Source: Desulfuromusa sp.
GTDB taxonomy: Bacteria > Desulfobacterota > Desulfuromonadia > Desulfuromonadales > Geopsychrobacteraceae
Direction of reading: 5' to 3'
DNA length: 37,495 bases
Assembly: GCA_021647765.1 (NCBI GenBank)
Contig: JAKIUD010000031.1
Span: 1-37,495, forward strand
In this document: positions 1 to 6,509 of the stretch, piece after piece
Position numbering within the stretch: position 1 is the first letter of the stretch
Layout of the letters: each line of letters starts with the position of its first letter
Program-made: the position numbers and the translations under genes
Notes under the pieces: generated by a model
Told to the model about the DNA's origin: nothing
Seen by the model: only the letters and a program-made list of their open reading frames with translations
Databases searched by the model: none

Positions 1-27
1 TTCTCTGAATTGTTGTAAACGATCCAT
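1..27 (-). CDS. 5' end of an unidentified gene running out of the window
   Basis: An ATG at 27-25 on the minus strand opens nine codons (MDRLQQFRE) that run off the left edge. A good ribosome binding site, GGGAGG (complement of 33-38), sits 5 bases upstream of the ATG, which is the main evidence that this is a real start. Nine residues are too few to assign a family. The region 28-172 between this gene and the transposase remnant is AT-rich and would hold the promoter. Confidence 0.5.
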
Positions 28-166
28 TTCTGCCTCCCTTAGCGGTATCAAATTTCACTCAAATTGATAACAAGAAATAGAGACAAAAACAGTCTGTTAA
101 AATCATTATTTTGCTTGTATTTTCCGGGAAAAAAGCCTACTAAGTTACTAATATGATTAATATATA

Positions 167-197
167 ACGCTCTTAAATAACTAAACTTAAATTGTTG
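167..197 (-). repeat. RAYT 3' end, copy A
   Basis: This segment spans the last codons and stop of the RAYT remnant plus its 3' flank. Its counterpart at 10837-10867 has the same orientation and matches at about 27 of 31 positions, including the codons for LSLVI followed by a stop and GAGCG. The match shows that at least two RAYT-type elements, or pieces of one, have been at the two edges of the 2.3-10.4 kb block. Confidence 0.6.
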
Positions 198-502
198 TTC
201 TTCGCAATTTCCTCTCCCCTCACCACAGCATAACCTATTCCAGGAACACTCATTTTATAGGTTCGAGCCAATTCCGACAATGATATGCCTAGCTCTCTGG
301 CAGCCCAAAAGCAGGTGAGACTTCTGGCATTGACTATGGGTCTCTGACGACCGGGAGAAAAAATTGCATCAATATCTATCTGAAAAATATTGGCTGCCCG
401 TGTAGCGATACGTTGCAGATAGTAGCCCTTTATTTTGAGTTCATAGTGCCGGCTCAAAACTTCATCTGCTTGAGTGAGGATCGGGAAATGAGAGTTGGAG
501 AA
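173..502 (-). pseudogene. C-terminal remnant of a RAYT (REP-associated tyrosine transposase, Y1_Tnp family)
   Basis: The minus-strand frame is open from 502 (just after a TGA at 505-503) to the TAA at 175-173. Its first possible start is a TTG at 457 with no convincing ribosome binding site. The protein ends with a helix-turn-helix of the DnaA-C type: ARSLTCFWAARELGISLSEL, then SVPGIGYAVVRGEEIAK. Established knowledge: many deltaproteobacterial RAYT transposases carry this DnaA-like domain after the Y1 catalytic domain. The HUH/tyrosine catalytic part, normally about 200 residues, is missing, so the gene is a fragment. Upstream the frame runs into an apparent IS21-type end at about 530-592, the probable cause of truncation. 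A small free-standing DNA-binding protein is possible, but the lack of a start signal argues against it. Confidence 0.7.
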
Positions 503-529
503 TCAGAACAAGAAATAACGACTCAAATT

Positions 530-592
530 AACCCGCTGGGGTGGGTCAAAATTGGGCGCCGATGGTGGGTCATTTTTGCATGCCGATTGACA
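530..592 (-). mobile_element. Probable IS21-family terminal remnant (solo end)
   Basis: Read on the minus strand this segment begins TGTCAATCGG and then has spaced repeats of the form AATGACCCACC and TTTTGACCCACC, each with a CATCGGCG-like block between. TG-starting ends with several internal short repeats are characteristic of IS21-family elements. The second copy of the adjacent gene tail (10504-10737) continues with a different, normal C-terminus exactly where this segment starts, which supports an insertion at 591-593. No istA or istB coding sequence remains, so this would be one end left after deletion. The family call is inference from remembered end sequences. Confidence 0.5.
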
Positions 593-780
593 ACTCAACT
601 TGCTTAACCACATCAGACCAGAGAATTCCCAGTTGTTCATGTGCCCAGTATTCTGTGTGGGAAAGGGCTGTTGCGGAGGGAAAAAACCACCAGCTCTTGA
701 AAGGTTTGCTGAAATAATCGGTGGGAGCGGGGATTGGTTCAAGTCCTGCTTGACTGAAAAGTATCAATGCTCCAGGCCAT
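591..780. repeat. Long direct repeat, copy 1 (DUF218 tail)
   Basis: About 190 bases starting CAACTCAACTTGC are nearly identical to 10525-10713, differing by scattered substitutions and a one-base indel in an A/C run near 10617. The two copies are direct repeats about 9.9 kb apart and enclose the IS4 element, the two regulators and the flagellar operon. Homology stops abruptly at 591, where the IS21-like end begins. Confidence 0.85.
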
Positions 781-812
781 GGGTAATATTGGAGTTGACA
801 GTTTTTATCTGG
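591..812 (-). pseudogene. DUF218/YdcF-like protein, C-terminal remnant (copy 1)
   Basis: The minus-strand reading gives GALILFSQAGLEPIPAPTDY, then SKPFKSWWFFPSATAL and a C-terminal EQLGILWSDVVKQVEL. This is the end of the DUF218 (ElyC/SanA/YdcF) fold, whose members are envelope proteins with the pattern HMPRA...F...G...PAPTD...EYLGLLWY. The HMPRA block intact in copy 2 is corrupted here (YPWPGA), and no N-terminal half exists. At its 3' end the original C-terminus is replaced by the IS21-like end at 592. At its 5' side an IS4-family element is inserted at 823. Nucleotides 591-780 are closely similar to 10525-10713, in the same orientation. Confidence 0.65.
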
Positions 813-822
813 CAGAAGTCCC
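812..822. repeat. Target-site duplication, left copy (IS4-family element)
   Basis: GCAGAAGTCCC lies immediately left of the element and is repeated exactly at 2278-2288 on its right side. Eleven bases fits the 10-13 bp duplications known for several IS4-family groups. The perfect match suggests a fairly recent insertion. Confidence 0.85.
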
Positions 823-862
823 AGGAGTTCACCCAAAAAAACACATACAACACGGTAACTTA

Positions 863-891
863 TTGACAAGTCAAAACAATCCAAGTTTTCA
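863..891 (+). promoter_or_regulatory. Transposase promoter candidate
   Basis: TTGACA at 863-868, a 17-base spacer and TTTTCA at 886-891 form a sigma-70-type promoter inside the left end of the element, about 107 bases upstream of the transposase ATG. The -10 box is weak, which is common for transposase genes. Confidence 0.4.
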
Positions 892-997
892 AAGTAAAAA
901 TGGGTGAACTTTTTACCAAGAAAGGAGGCCCCCTTGTGGTAGAAATTGAGAAGACAAATTCATACAATTTCCCACCAAACCAAGGAGGCCTGCTGTT

Positions 998-2260
998 ATG
1001 GTACACCAGATCGGACAAAAGTTAAGAGAACAAATTCATCGTTTTTCGGGGGAACTCTCAAAAGGATTAGGTTTGGTCAGCACACGATTTGTCGAAGAGA
1101 TGATCTACGGTCTTTCATCGGGAGGGTCGGTTCGGCTGACTGAAATCGGTCGATCCCTAGAAGAGGATATCTCCCTACACGCAACCCACAAACGCCTGAG
1201 TCGTAACTTGGCAAGGAAAAATCTCGGCACAAGGATCAGCCAAGAAGTTCTTGCCCTTGGGGCACGCCGTATCAAGAAGGACACACTGCTGATCGTTGAT
1301 CCTTCGGATCTGACCAAAAAATACGCAGAGAAAATGGAATATTTGGCTGAAATCCGCGATGCCAGCGAGAAAACCATCGGTTCCGGCTACTGGTTATGTG
1401 AAATCATCGGTTGCGAAGTTGGATCAAATGAAATCACTCCCTTGTCAGAAGCCCTCTGGTCACAAGAAGCACCAACCTATGTGAGCGAAAACAAAGAGAT
1501 TCTGACCTTGGTCAAAAAGGTACGACAGGCAACCGACGGACGCGGCATCCTCGTTTACGACCGGGGTGGAGACCGGAGGAAATTTTTAGTGCCGTGGACA
1601 CAGGATGATAGTTGTCGCTACCTGGTTCGACAACGGGGTGACCGGCAGTTACTGTACAAGGGGAAATTGAAGACAGAGCTCGATTTGGCCGGGATGTGCA
1701 AAACGCCTTACAGTGAAACAATTATCAAGGAAAAGGATGGTACAGAAAAAGCCTACTTTCTTGACTATGGGTACCTTCCTGTCCGTTTGCCGGAATACCC
1801 GGCACGCCCACTGTGGTTGGTTGTGATCAAAGGCTTTGGTAGAAAACCTCTCATGCTCTTGACCACCGAACCGATGCGTCGTCATCGGAAAACGCTAAAA
1901 TGGGCACTGGATGCCTATCTGACAAGATGGCGTATTGAGGACACAATCCGTTTTCTTAAACAAAGTTATGATTTTGAAGATGTCCGTGTCTTGACCTATC
2001 AACGGCTCAAAAATATGGCCACGCTGCTTTTAGCTGCTTCATATTTTTCGATGGTCTGGTTGGGGACAAAAACCAAACTGACAATATTATCCATGCATGT
2101 GATGGAAGCGTCCAAAAGAATATTCGGGATACCTGACTTTCGCTACTACGCCTTGGCTGATGGCATTAAGGCCGTCTTTAAACGGATTGGGAAGGGGCCG
2201 CTTATAACAACTTCAGGCGAGTTGATACGATGTGAGCAGCCAACGCTGTTTGACTTGTAA
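998..2260 (+). CDS. IS4-family transposase
   Basis: The product is a 420-residue DDE transposase that cuts and joins the ends of its own element. Visible catalytic features are Asp101 in LLIVDPSDL, Asp188 in GILVYDRGG, and the IS4-family Y-(2)-R-(3)-E-(6)-K signature at Tyr307, Arg310, Glu314 and Lys321 (YLTRWRIEDTIRFLK). The ATG at 998 is preceded by AAGGAGG at 982-988 with 9 bases of spacing. The frame has no internal stops and the length is normal for the family. The C-terminus ends 17 bases before the right end of the element, so the gene fills it. It is the only gene of the element. A named member of the family cannot be assigned without a search. Confidence 0.92.
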   Translation: MVHQIGQKLREQIHRFSGELSKGLGLVSTRFVEEMIYGLSSGGSVRLTEIGRSLEEDISLHATHKRLSRNLARKNLGTRISQEVLALGARRIKKDTLLIVDPSDLTKKYAEKMEYLAEIRDASEKTIGSGYWLCEIIGCEVGSNEITPLSEALWSQEAPTYVSENKEILTLVKKVRQATDGRGILVYDRGGDRRKFLVPWTQDDSCRYLVRQRGDRQLLYKGKLKTELDLAGMCKTPYSETIIKEKDGTEKAYFLDYGYLPVRLPEYPARPLWLVVIKGFGRKPLMLLTTEPMRRHRKTLKWALDAYLTRWRIEDTIRFLKQSYDFEDVRVLTYQRLKNMATLLLAASYFSMVWLGTKTKLTILSMHVMEASKRIFGIPDFRYYALADGIKAVFKRIGKGPLITTSGELIRCEQPTLFDL

Positions 2261-2277
2261 AAAATGGGTGAACTCCT

Positions 2278-2288
2278 GCAGAAGTCCC
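2278..2288. repeat. Target-site duplication, right copy (IS4-family element)
   Basis: GCAGAAGTCCC is identical to 812-822 and directly abuts the right terminal inverted repeat. Removing the element and one copy would rejoin the 5' flank of the DUF218 remnant to the tetR promoter region. Confidence 0.85.
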
Positions 2289-2290
2289 CC

Positions 2291-2345
2291 TTGACTTATG
2301 ATATTGTTCCCTATACTTTAAAGTGAGTAATTGACTACTTACTTT
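2291..2345 (+). promoter_or_regulatory. tetR promoter and palindromic operator
   Basis: TTGACT at 2291-2296 and TATACT at 2312-2317, with a short 15-base spacer, form a promoter candidate. An inverted repeat follows directly, AAAGTGAGTA (2320-2329) and TACTTACTTT (2336-2345); the arms match at 9 of 10 positions around a 6-base centre. It sits where the start of transcription should be, 15 bases before the tetR ATG, as expected for an autoregulated TetR gene. The upstream insertion sequence stops just before the -35 box. Confidence 0.6.
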
Positions 2346-2359
2346 AAAAGGAAAATGTC

Positions 2360-2968
2360 ATGACGACGCAGAATAAGCATCTTCCAGCCGAAGAACGCCG
2401 TACTGTGACTGTTGAAGCGGTCGTTGAGTTGGCGGCAGAGCAAAATCCAAGTGAAATTACCACTTCGGCGATAGCAAAGCGCATGGGTTTGACTCAGGGA
2501 GCATTGTTCCGGCATTTTTCAAGCAAAGGGGCAATTTTACAGGCAGTCATGGAGTGGGTGGCAGAGCGTTTGATGTCGCGTGTTGATAAAGCTGCACGAA
2601 CGGCTGATTCTCCTCTGGCAGCTCTTGAGGCTGTTTTTATGACTCATGTTGAGTTTGTTGTAGAGCGGCCAGGTGTCCCAAGGATGCTGTTTGGTGAGCT
2701 GCAGCGTGCTGAAGAAACAGCATCCAAGCGGATGGTGAAAACATTGATTTGTCGCTATGGGGAACGACTGCATCAGCTGATCAAAAAAGGAATAGTTGAG
2801 AAGGAGTTGGATCCAGAACTTGATGTGGAAGCGGCAGCAAATCTTTTTGTTGGAACAATCCAGGGTCTGGTGATGCAATCACTGTTAGCGGGGGATGTCC
2901 GTCAAATTCGACAGGATGCTCCCAAAGTTTTTGCGATTTATCGTCGAGGAATTATCAATAGACCATAG
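2360..2968 (+). CDS. TetR/AcrR-family transcriptional repressor
   Basis: The product is a 202-residue regulator with the N-terminal TetR DNA-binding domain: helix-turn-helix at about residues 36-62 (TTSAIAKRMGLTQGALFRHF, then SSKGAIL). The rest is a variable helical ligand-binding and dimerisation domain. Family members usually repress a nearby efflux or catabolic gene and release DNA when a small ligand binds. No such target is next to it: upstream is an insertion sequence and downstream a response regulator. Target genes may have been displaced by rearrangement. The operator candidate at 2320-2345 suggests autoregulation. The start at 2360 follows an AAAAGGAAAA ribosome binding site. The ligand is unknown. 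Confidence 0.88.
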   Translation: MTTQNKHLPAEERRTVTVEAVVELAAEQNPSEITTSAIAKRMGLTQGALFRHFSSKGAILQAVMEWVAERLMSRVDKAARTADSPLAALEAVFMTHVEFVVERPGVPRMLFGELQRAEETASKRMVKTLICRYGERLHQLIKKGIVEKELDPELDVEAAANLFVGTIQGLVMQSLLAGDVRQIRQDAPKVFAIYRRGIINRP

Positions 2969-3014
2969 CTTTCATGAAAAAGATGTGAAGTAAAATCTTT
3001 AACTGCGGAATCAG

Positions 3015-3740
3015 GTGTACTTTTTGGACCGATCTTCCCTAAAAATTGAAAAAAAACTGCTACTTTTTGTTGAAGACTGTGAAGTAAATGCAGAGCTTGC
3101 CGAAAGGTTGCGAGCGGATGGTTATACAGTAAGGTTGCAGTGCCTTCATCGGCTGGATCGAAAAAAGTTGGCCAGTTTTCGTCCCAACCTTGTTCTGATC
3201 GATTTTGAAGCACCATCACTGGAATCCCTGGCCAGTTGTAAAACAATTCGCACAGGTTTTCGTGGTCCGATTTTGATGCTCGCTGAGCAAGCCAATGAAA
3301 TGTTTCAGGTGCTGGGACTTGAGTCTGGAGCTGATGATTTTCTTATCAAGCCCGTACCAATAACATTGTTGCAGGCCAAGGTCAGAGCTTTGCTCCGGCG
3401 TGATGAGGAAGCATGCCATCAACAAAAAAAGGTGATTCAGCTAGGTGAATTAACAATCGATGCAGGTCGTCGTGAGGTCTGGTGTCATGGTGAAAATATT
3501 TTGTTGACAGCTCGAGAGTTTGATCTGCTCTGGTGCCTGGCTGAAAATGCTCAGTCAATCCTCAGCCGCGACAAGATTCATCAGATCCTTTATCGTTCGG
3601 AGTACAATGGTTTTGATCGTTCGATTGATATCTATATTTCCCGGATTCGCCAGAAAATAGGTGACGACCCCCTGAATCCACGTTATTTAAAAACAATTCG
3701 GGGTTCCGGTTACCTCCTGCTTGATAACAGGCTTACGTGA
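3015..3740 (+). CDS. OmpR/PhoB-family response regulator, orphan
   Basis: The 241-residue protein has a receiver domain (about 15-130) and a winged-helix DNA-binding domain (about 140-238, ending RYLKTIRGSGYLL). Receiver residues visible are the acidic pair Glu20-Asp21, the phosphorylated Asp63 (LVLIDFEAP) and Lys112 (LIKP). The usual switch Thr/Ser is Ala90 (ILMLAE), so signalling on phosphorylation may be altered. No histidine kinase gene is adjacent, so it is an orphan; its partner must be elsewhere. The start is a GTG at 3015 without a clear ribosome binding site, so the true start could lie a few codons later, before KKLLLFVED. It follows tetR by 46 bases and could be cotranscribed with it. 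A terminator overlaps its stop codon. Confidence 0.85.
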   Translation: MYFLDRSSLKIEKKLLLFVEDCEVNAELAERLRADGYTVRLQCLHRLDRKKLASFRPNLVLIDFEAPSLESLASCKTIRTGFRGPILMLAEQANEMFQVLGLESGADDFLIKPVPITLLQAKVRALLRRDEEACHQQKKVIQLGELTIDAGRREVWCHGENILLTAREFDLLWCLAENAQSILSRDKIHQILYRSEYNGFDRSIDIYISRIRQKIGDDPLNPRYLKTIRGSGYLLLDNRLT

Positions 3741-3787
3741 ACTGAACAGCATGGGAAATAACTGTTCTGTTCATCTTTCTTTTTCTC
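3738..3787 (+). terminator. Rho-independent terminator after the response regulator
   Basis: TGAACTGAACAG (3738-3749) pairs with CTGTTCTGTTCA (3762-3773), 11 of 12 positions, with a 12-base loop. A T-rich tract, TCTTTCTTTTTCTC, follows. The first arm includes the TGA stop codon. Confidence 0.7.
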
Positions 3788-4187
3788 ATTACCTTCCTAT
3801 TCCCACATTTTCTACCTTTTTTTTAAAGACAAAATAGTTTCAATCATCAAAACTCAGAAAACCAAATACAGGTTTTTTCCAAATTATCCTCCCAAAAAAA
3901 GATTCAGAGACCACAATTTAAACTATTGAGATTCTGTTCCTGAACTCTAGGCCTCTTCTTTATTTACTCGTAACTTAGATTTTAGCTTCCCGTTCTTAAT
4001 CTCCTAACCGATTGATCCGCCGGTTTTTTTAATAAGTAACAACATGTAACAAAATATTTCAAATAGCGACAGAACAATAACAGTATTCCAATACAAATCG
4101 ATTTCTCCAATTCCGAAAAGATAGGACAAGTACGACAGGACTTCATTGGTCCTTTCGCAGGGCTCAATTTTTAAAAGGAGAATGGGT
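3788..4187. other. 400-base AT-rich leader region upstream of the flagellar operon
   Basis: No gene is supported here. The segment is AT-rich with several poly-T and poly-A runs. It should contain the promoter for fliD and the genes behind it, but no good sigma-54 (GG-N10-GC) or sigma-28 match was found by eye. A short hairpin AACCG/CGGTT with a T7 run at about 4007-4027 could be a weak terminator or leader structure. The end of the region carries the fliD ribosome binding site AAAGGAG at 4174-4180. Confidence 0.5.
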
Positions 4188-5489
4188 ATGGGACAAATAA
4201 CTTTTGGGGGTCTGGCATCTGGATTAGATACTGAAGCAATCATTACGGCGTTAATGGATGTAGAACGGCAGCCTATAAATCGATTAGAGGAAGACAAAAC
4301 CTACTTTAAGGAAGAACTCAACGCATATTCTGAATTTGACGGAAAGCTGAGTGCTCTTAACGATGCTATCAAAGAAATGGACTCCCTTAGTGAACTGTCC
4401 TCCTATACGGCGAGTTCCAGTAACGAAGGGCTGCTCAGTGCTTCAGCTGACAGTTCTGCCTTGCCGGGAGTTTATTCAATAGAGGTTGTGAGCCTGGCAG
4501 AGGTGCAAAAAGATGTCAGTCCTGAAGGTTTTAGCGATACTGACAGTAAAACTCTGAATGGCAGCCTGACTATTGGTGAGACCACAATTGAATATATTGA
4601 TGTCTCTCTCAATGAGCTGGCATCGCTGATAAATGATTCCGACAGTGGCGTCAGTGCCTCAATCATCAATGATGGGACAGAAGAAGGCTATCGGATGATC
4701 CTCAGTGGTGACCAGGCCGGGGTTACGACCGAAATTCTTGGCAGTGGCAGCATCAATATTGATACTGCCACAGACGGTCACACTCGCAATGCCGTACAGG
4801 CACATATTGTTGTGGATAATATCGATATCTACAGTAACGACAATACAATAAATTCGGCGATTCCGGGGGTGACTCTGGATCTGTTGGACTTAAGTAGCAG
4901 TGGTGAAACTTTGACCCTGAAGGTTGCTACTGACAATGAAGCTATTGAGCAGAAAGTGAATCAATTTGTCAGTTCCTACAACGATATCATCAACTATCTT
5001 GGTGAGCAGAAAGATGCCGACTGGGGAAACGATTCCAGTTTCAGATCAACAAAACGAAAGCTCCAATCACTGTTAACTACCCAGATTGATACTGGTGGCA
5101 GTTTGACAAGTTTATCGCAGCTTGGCCTTAAAACTGACTATAAAACCGGCACAATCAGTATCGACAGTACTTCCCTTAACAATATTATTGATAATGATCT
5201 AGAGGGCCTTACCACACTATTTACAGGTCCGAATGGTGATGATGGGGTTGCCAATATGTTTGGTGATTACCTCGATGTGCGAACTGATTCGGTTGATGGT
5301 CTTTATGCCGTACATCAGGACAGCTACGATTCCAATATCAAACGGATTGATAATCGAATCAATTCTATGGAGCTGCGCCTAATCAAAAAGGAGGACAATT
5401 TGCGGGCTGAATATACTGCTCTGGAATTACTGATGTCGGAGATGAATGCACAAACAACGTACCTGAATTCTATAAACACACCTTCCTGA
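4188..5489 (+). CDS. fliD: Flagellar filament cap protein FliD (HAP2)
   Basis: The 433-residue protein caps the growing filament tip and helps flagellin fold into place outside the cell. It opens with the family signature ITFGGLASGLDTEAIITALM. The N-terminal coiled part, the middle domain, and a C-terminal coiled-coil segment (YDSNIKRIDNRINSMELRL) are all present. The ATG at 4188 was chosen because AAAGGAG lies 7 bases upstream and the sequence then begins like other FliD proteins; an ATG at 4182 is possible. It is first in an operon with hook genes, whereas fliD is more often next to fliS and flagellin; neither is here. flgD follows after 38 bases. Confidence 0.93.
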   Translation: MGQITFGGLASGLDTEAIITALMDVERQPINRLEEDKTYFKEELNAYSEFDGKLSALNDAIKEMDSLSELSSYTASSSNEGLLSASADSSALPGVYSIEVVSLAEVQKDVSPEGFSDTDSKTLNGSLTIGETTIEYIDVSLNELASLINDSDSGVSASIINDGTEEGYRMILSGDQAGVTTEILGSGSINIDTATDGHTRNAVQAHIVVDNIDIYSNDNTINSAIPGVTLDLLDLSSSGETLTLKVATDNEAIEQKVNQFVSSYNDIINYLGEQKDADWGNDSSFRSTKRKLQSLLTTQIDTGGSLTSLSQLGLKTDYKTGTISIDSTSLNNIIDNDLEGLTTLFTGPNGDDGVANMFGDYLDVRTDSVDGLYAVHQDSYDSNIKRIDNRINSMELRLIKKEDNLRAEYTALELLMSEMNAQTTYLNSINTPS

Positions 5490-5527
5490 TAACTGTACAG
5501 AATTTAGAAGAATAAGGAGAAGTCAGA

Positions 5528-6196
5528 ATGGCAATCAGCGGCGTAAATGATAGTGCAGTCACCAATAACGAGAACTATACCAGTTCTGCCACCGGGAGCA
5601 ACACTCTTGGAGAAGATGATTTTCTGACCCTTCTGGTTGCTCAACTTGAGAATCAAGATCCCCTTGAGCCTCAAAGTGATACCGAGTTCATTGCGCAGCT
5701 GGCTCAGTTTAGTTCACTGGAACAGCAAACGACGACCAATGAAAAATTGGATGAACTTATTGCGGCTCAAGGTAGCAGTAATCAAATGTCGGCTTTTTCT
5801 CTGCTTGGGCAGAAGGTTTCGGCCCCCAGTGACAGTTTTTATTTGCAGGGAGATTCTCTTGAACTCGGGTTTTCTCTTGATCAGCCTGCTGCAGAGAGTT
5901 CCATGAATATCGTTAATAGCAATGGTGATGTTGTTGTCAGCCTCAACTTTGGCGAGGTTGGAGCTGGAGATAACTTTGTCAGTTGGGACGGTACCGATAG
6001 TTCCGGCAACCAATTGCCAGCAGATCTTTACAAAATGGAAATCAGTGCAACTGATAGCGACGGAAATGTGCTCGAAGCTCAGCCATTGATCAAAGCTACA
6101 GTTGATGAGATCAATCTCGATACCGCAGATAGTGTTTTGGTCACCGATGCTGGTGAGATCTTGTTGAGTGATGTTTCTGCAGTGATGACACAATGA
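5528..6196 (+). CDS. flgD: Flagellar hook cap / hook assembly protein FlgD
   Basis: The 222-residue scaffold caps the growing hook and is lost when the hook is complete. The conserved N-terminal block is clear: GEDDFLTLLVAQLENQDPLE followed by TEFIAQLAQFSSLEQ (about 28-68). The C-terminal half has the FlgD Ig/tudor-like pattern, including NFVSWDGTDSSGNQLPADLY. AAGGAG lies upstream of the ATG. The stop overlaps the next start in an ATGA arrangement, so translation is probably coupled. Confidence 0.94.
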   Translation: MAISGVNDSAVTNNENYTSSATGSNTLGEDDFLTLLVAQLENQDPLEPQSDTEFIAQLAQFSSLEQQTTTNEKLDELIAAQGSSNQMSAFSLLGQKVSAPSDSFYLQGDSLELGFSLDQPAAESSMNIVNSNGDVVVSLNFGEVGAGDNFVSWDGTDSSGNQLPADLYKMEISATDSDGNVLEAQPLIKATVDEINLDTADSVLVTDAGEILLSDVSAVMTQ

Positions 6197-6474
6197 GAAG
6201 TCATCCACACTCGGTCAGCCCCCGGCTAAGTTTTTCACGACACGCCAGACAACGTCTTGAACAACGCCAGCTGAAACTTTCAGCTCAGGATTTCAGGCGT
6301 CTAGAGTCAGCGGTCCAACAGTTGAATAACAAGGGAGGAAAACTATCTCTGGTGTTATTGGAACAATTGGCCCTGTTGATCAGTGTCACAAATCGACAGG
6401 TGATTACTGTGGTTGGGCAGGAACAATTACAACAAAATATTTTTACTAATATAGACAGCGCTGTCATTGCCTGA
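6193..6474 (+). CDS. Small flagellar operon protein (TIGR02530-like)
   Basis: This 93-residue protein sits between flgD and flgE, the usual place for the flagellar-operon protein family described as TIGR02530. Family-like features are FSRHARQRLEQRQLKLS near the start, a central LVLLEQLALLISVTNRQVIT strand region, and the ending NIFTNIDSAVIA. It probably acts in hook assembly, but its molecular role is not established. The start overlaps the flgD stop by four bases (ATGA). Confidence 0.85.
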   Translation: MRSHPHSVSPRLSFSRHARQRLEQRQLKLSAQDFRRLESAVQQLNNKGGKLSLVLLEQLALLISVTNRQVITVVGQEQLQQNIFTNIDSAVIA

Positions 6475-6509
6475 TCCGGGCGATAGCACAGTGCGTAACG
6501 GAGGATAAG

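Larger units (their letters stand above)
823..2277 (+). mobile_element. Complete IS4-family insertion sequence, 1455 bp
   Basis: The element is bounded by perfect 13-bp terminal inverted repeats, AGGAGTTCACCCA at 823-835 and its complement at 2265-2277. It is flanked by an 11-bp direct duplication, GCAGAAGTCCC, at 812-822 and 2278-2288. It carries one transposase gene on the plus strand, with a promoter candidate and strong ribosome binding site inside the left 175 bases. All parts look intact, so it may be active. An extra inverted copy of the inner repeat (TGGGTGAACT, 901-910) lies between the left end and the transposase. It landed on the 5' side of the DUF218 remnant and 83 bp upstream of the tetR gene at 2360. 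Confidence 0.9.

Noticed and set aside
3990..4020. Sigma-28 promoter suggested by ACCGATTG near 4007
   Set aside because: Only part of the -10 consensus matches and no TAAA box lies at the right distance upstream.
4146..4187. Longer fliD with a TTG start at 4146
   Set aside because: The added residues do not resemble FliD, and the ribosome binding site at 4174-4180 fits the ATG at 4188.
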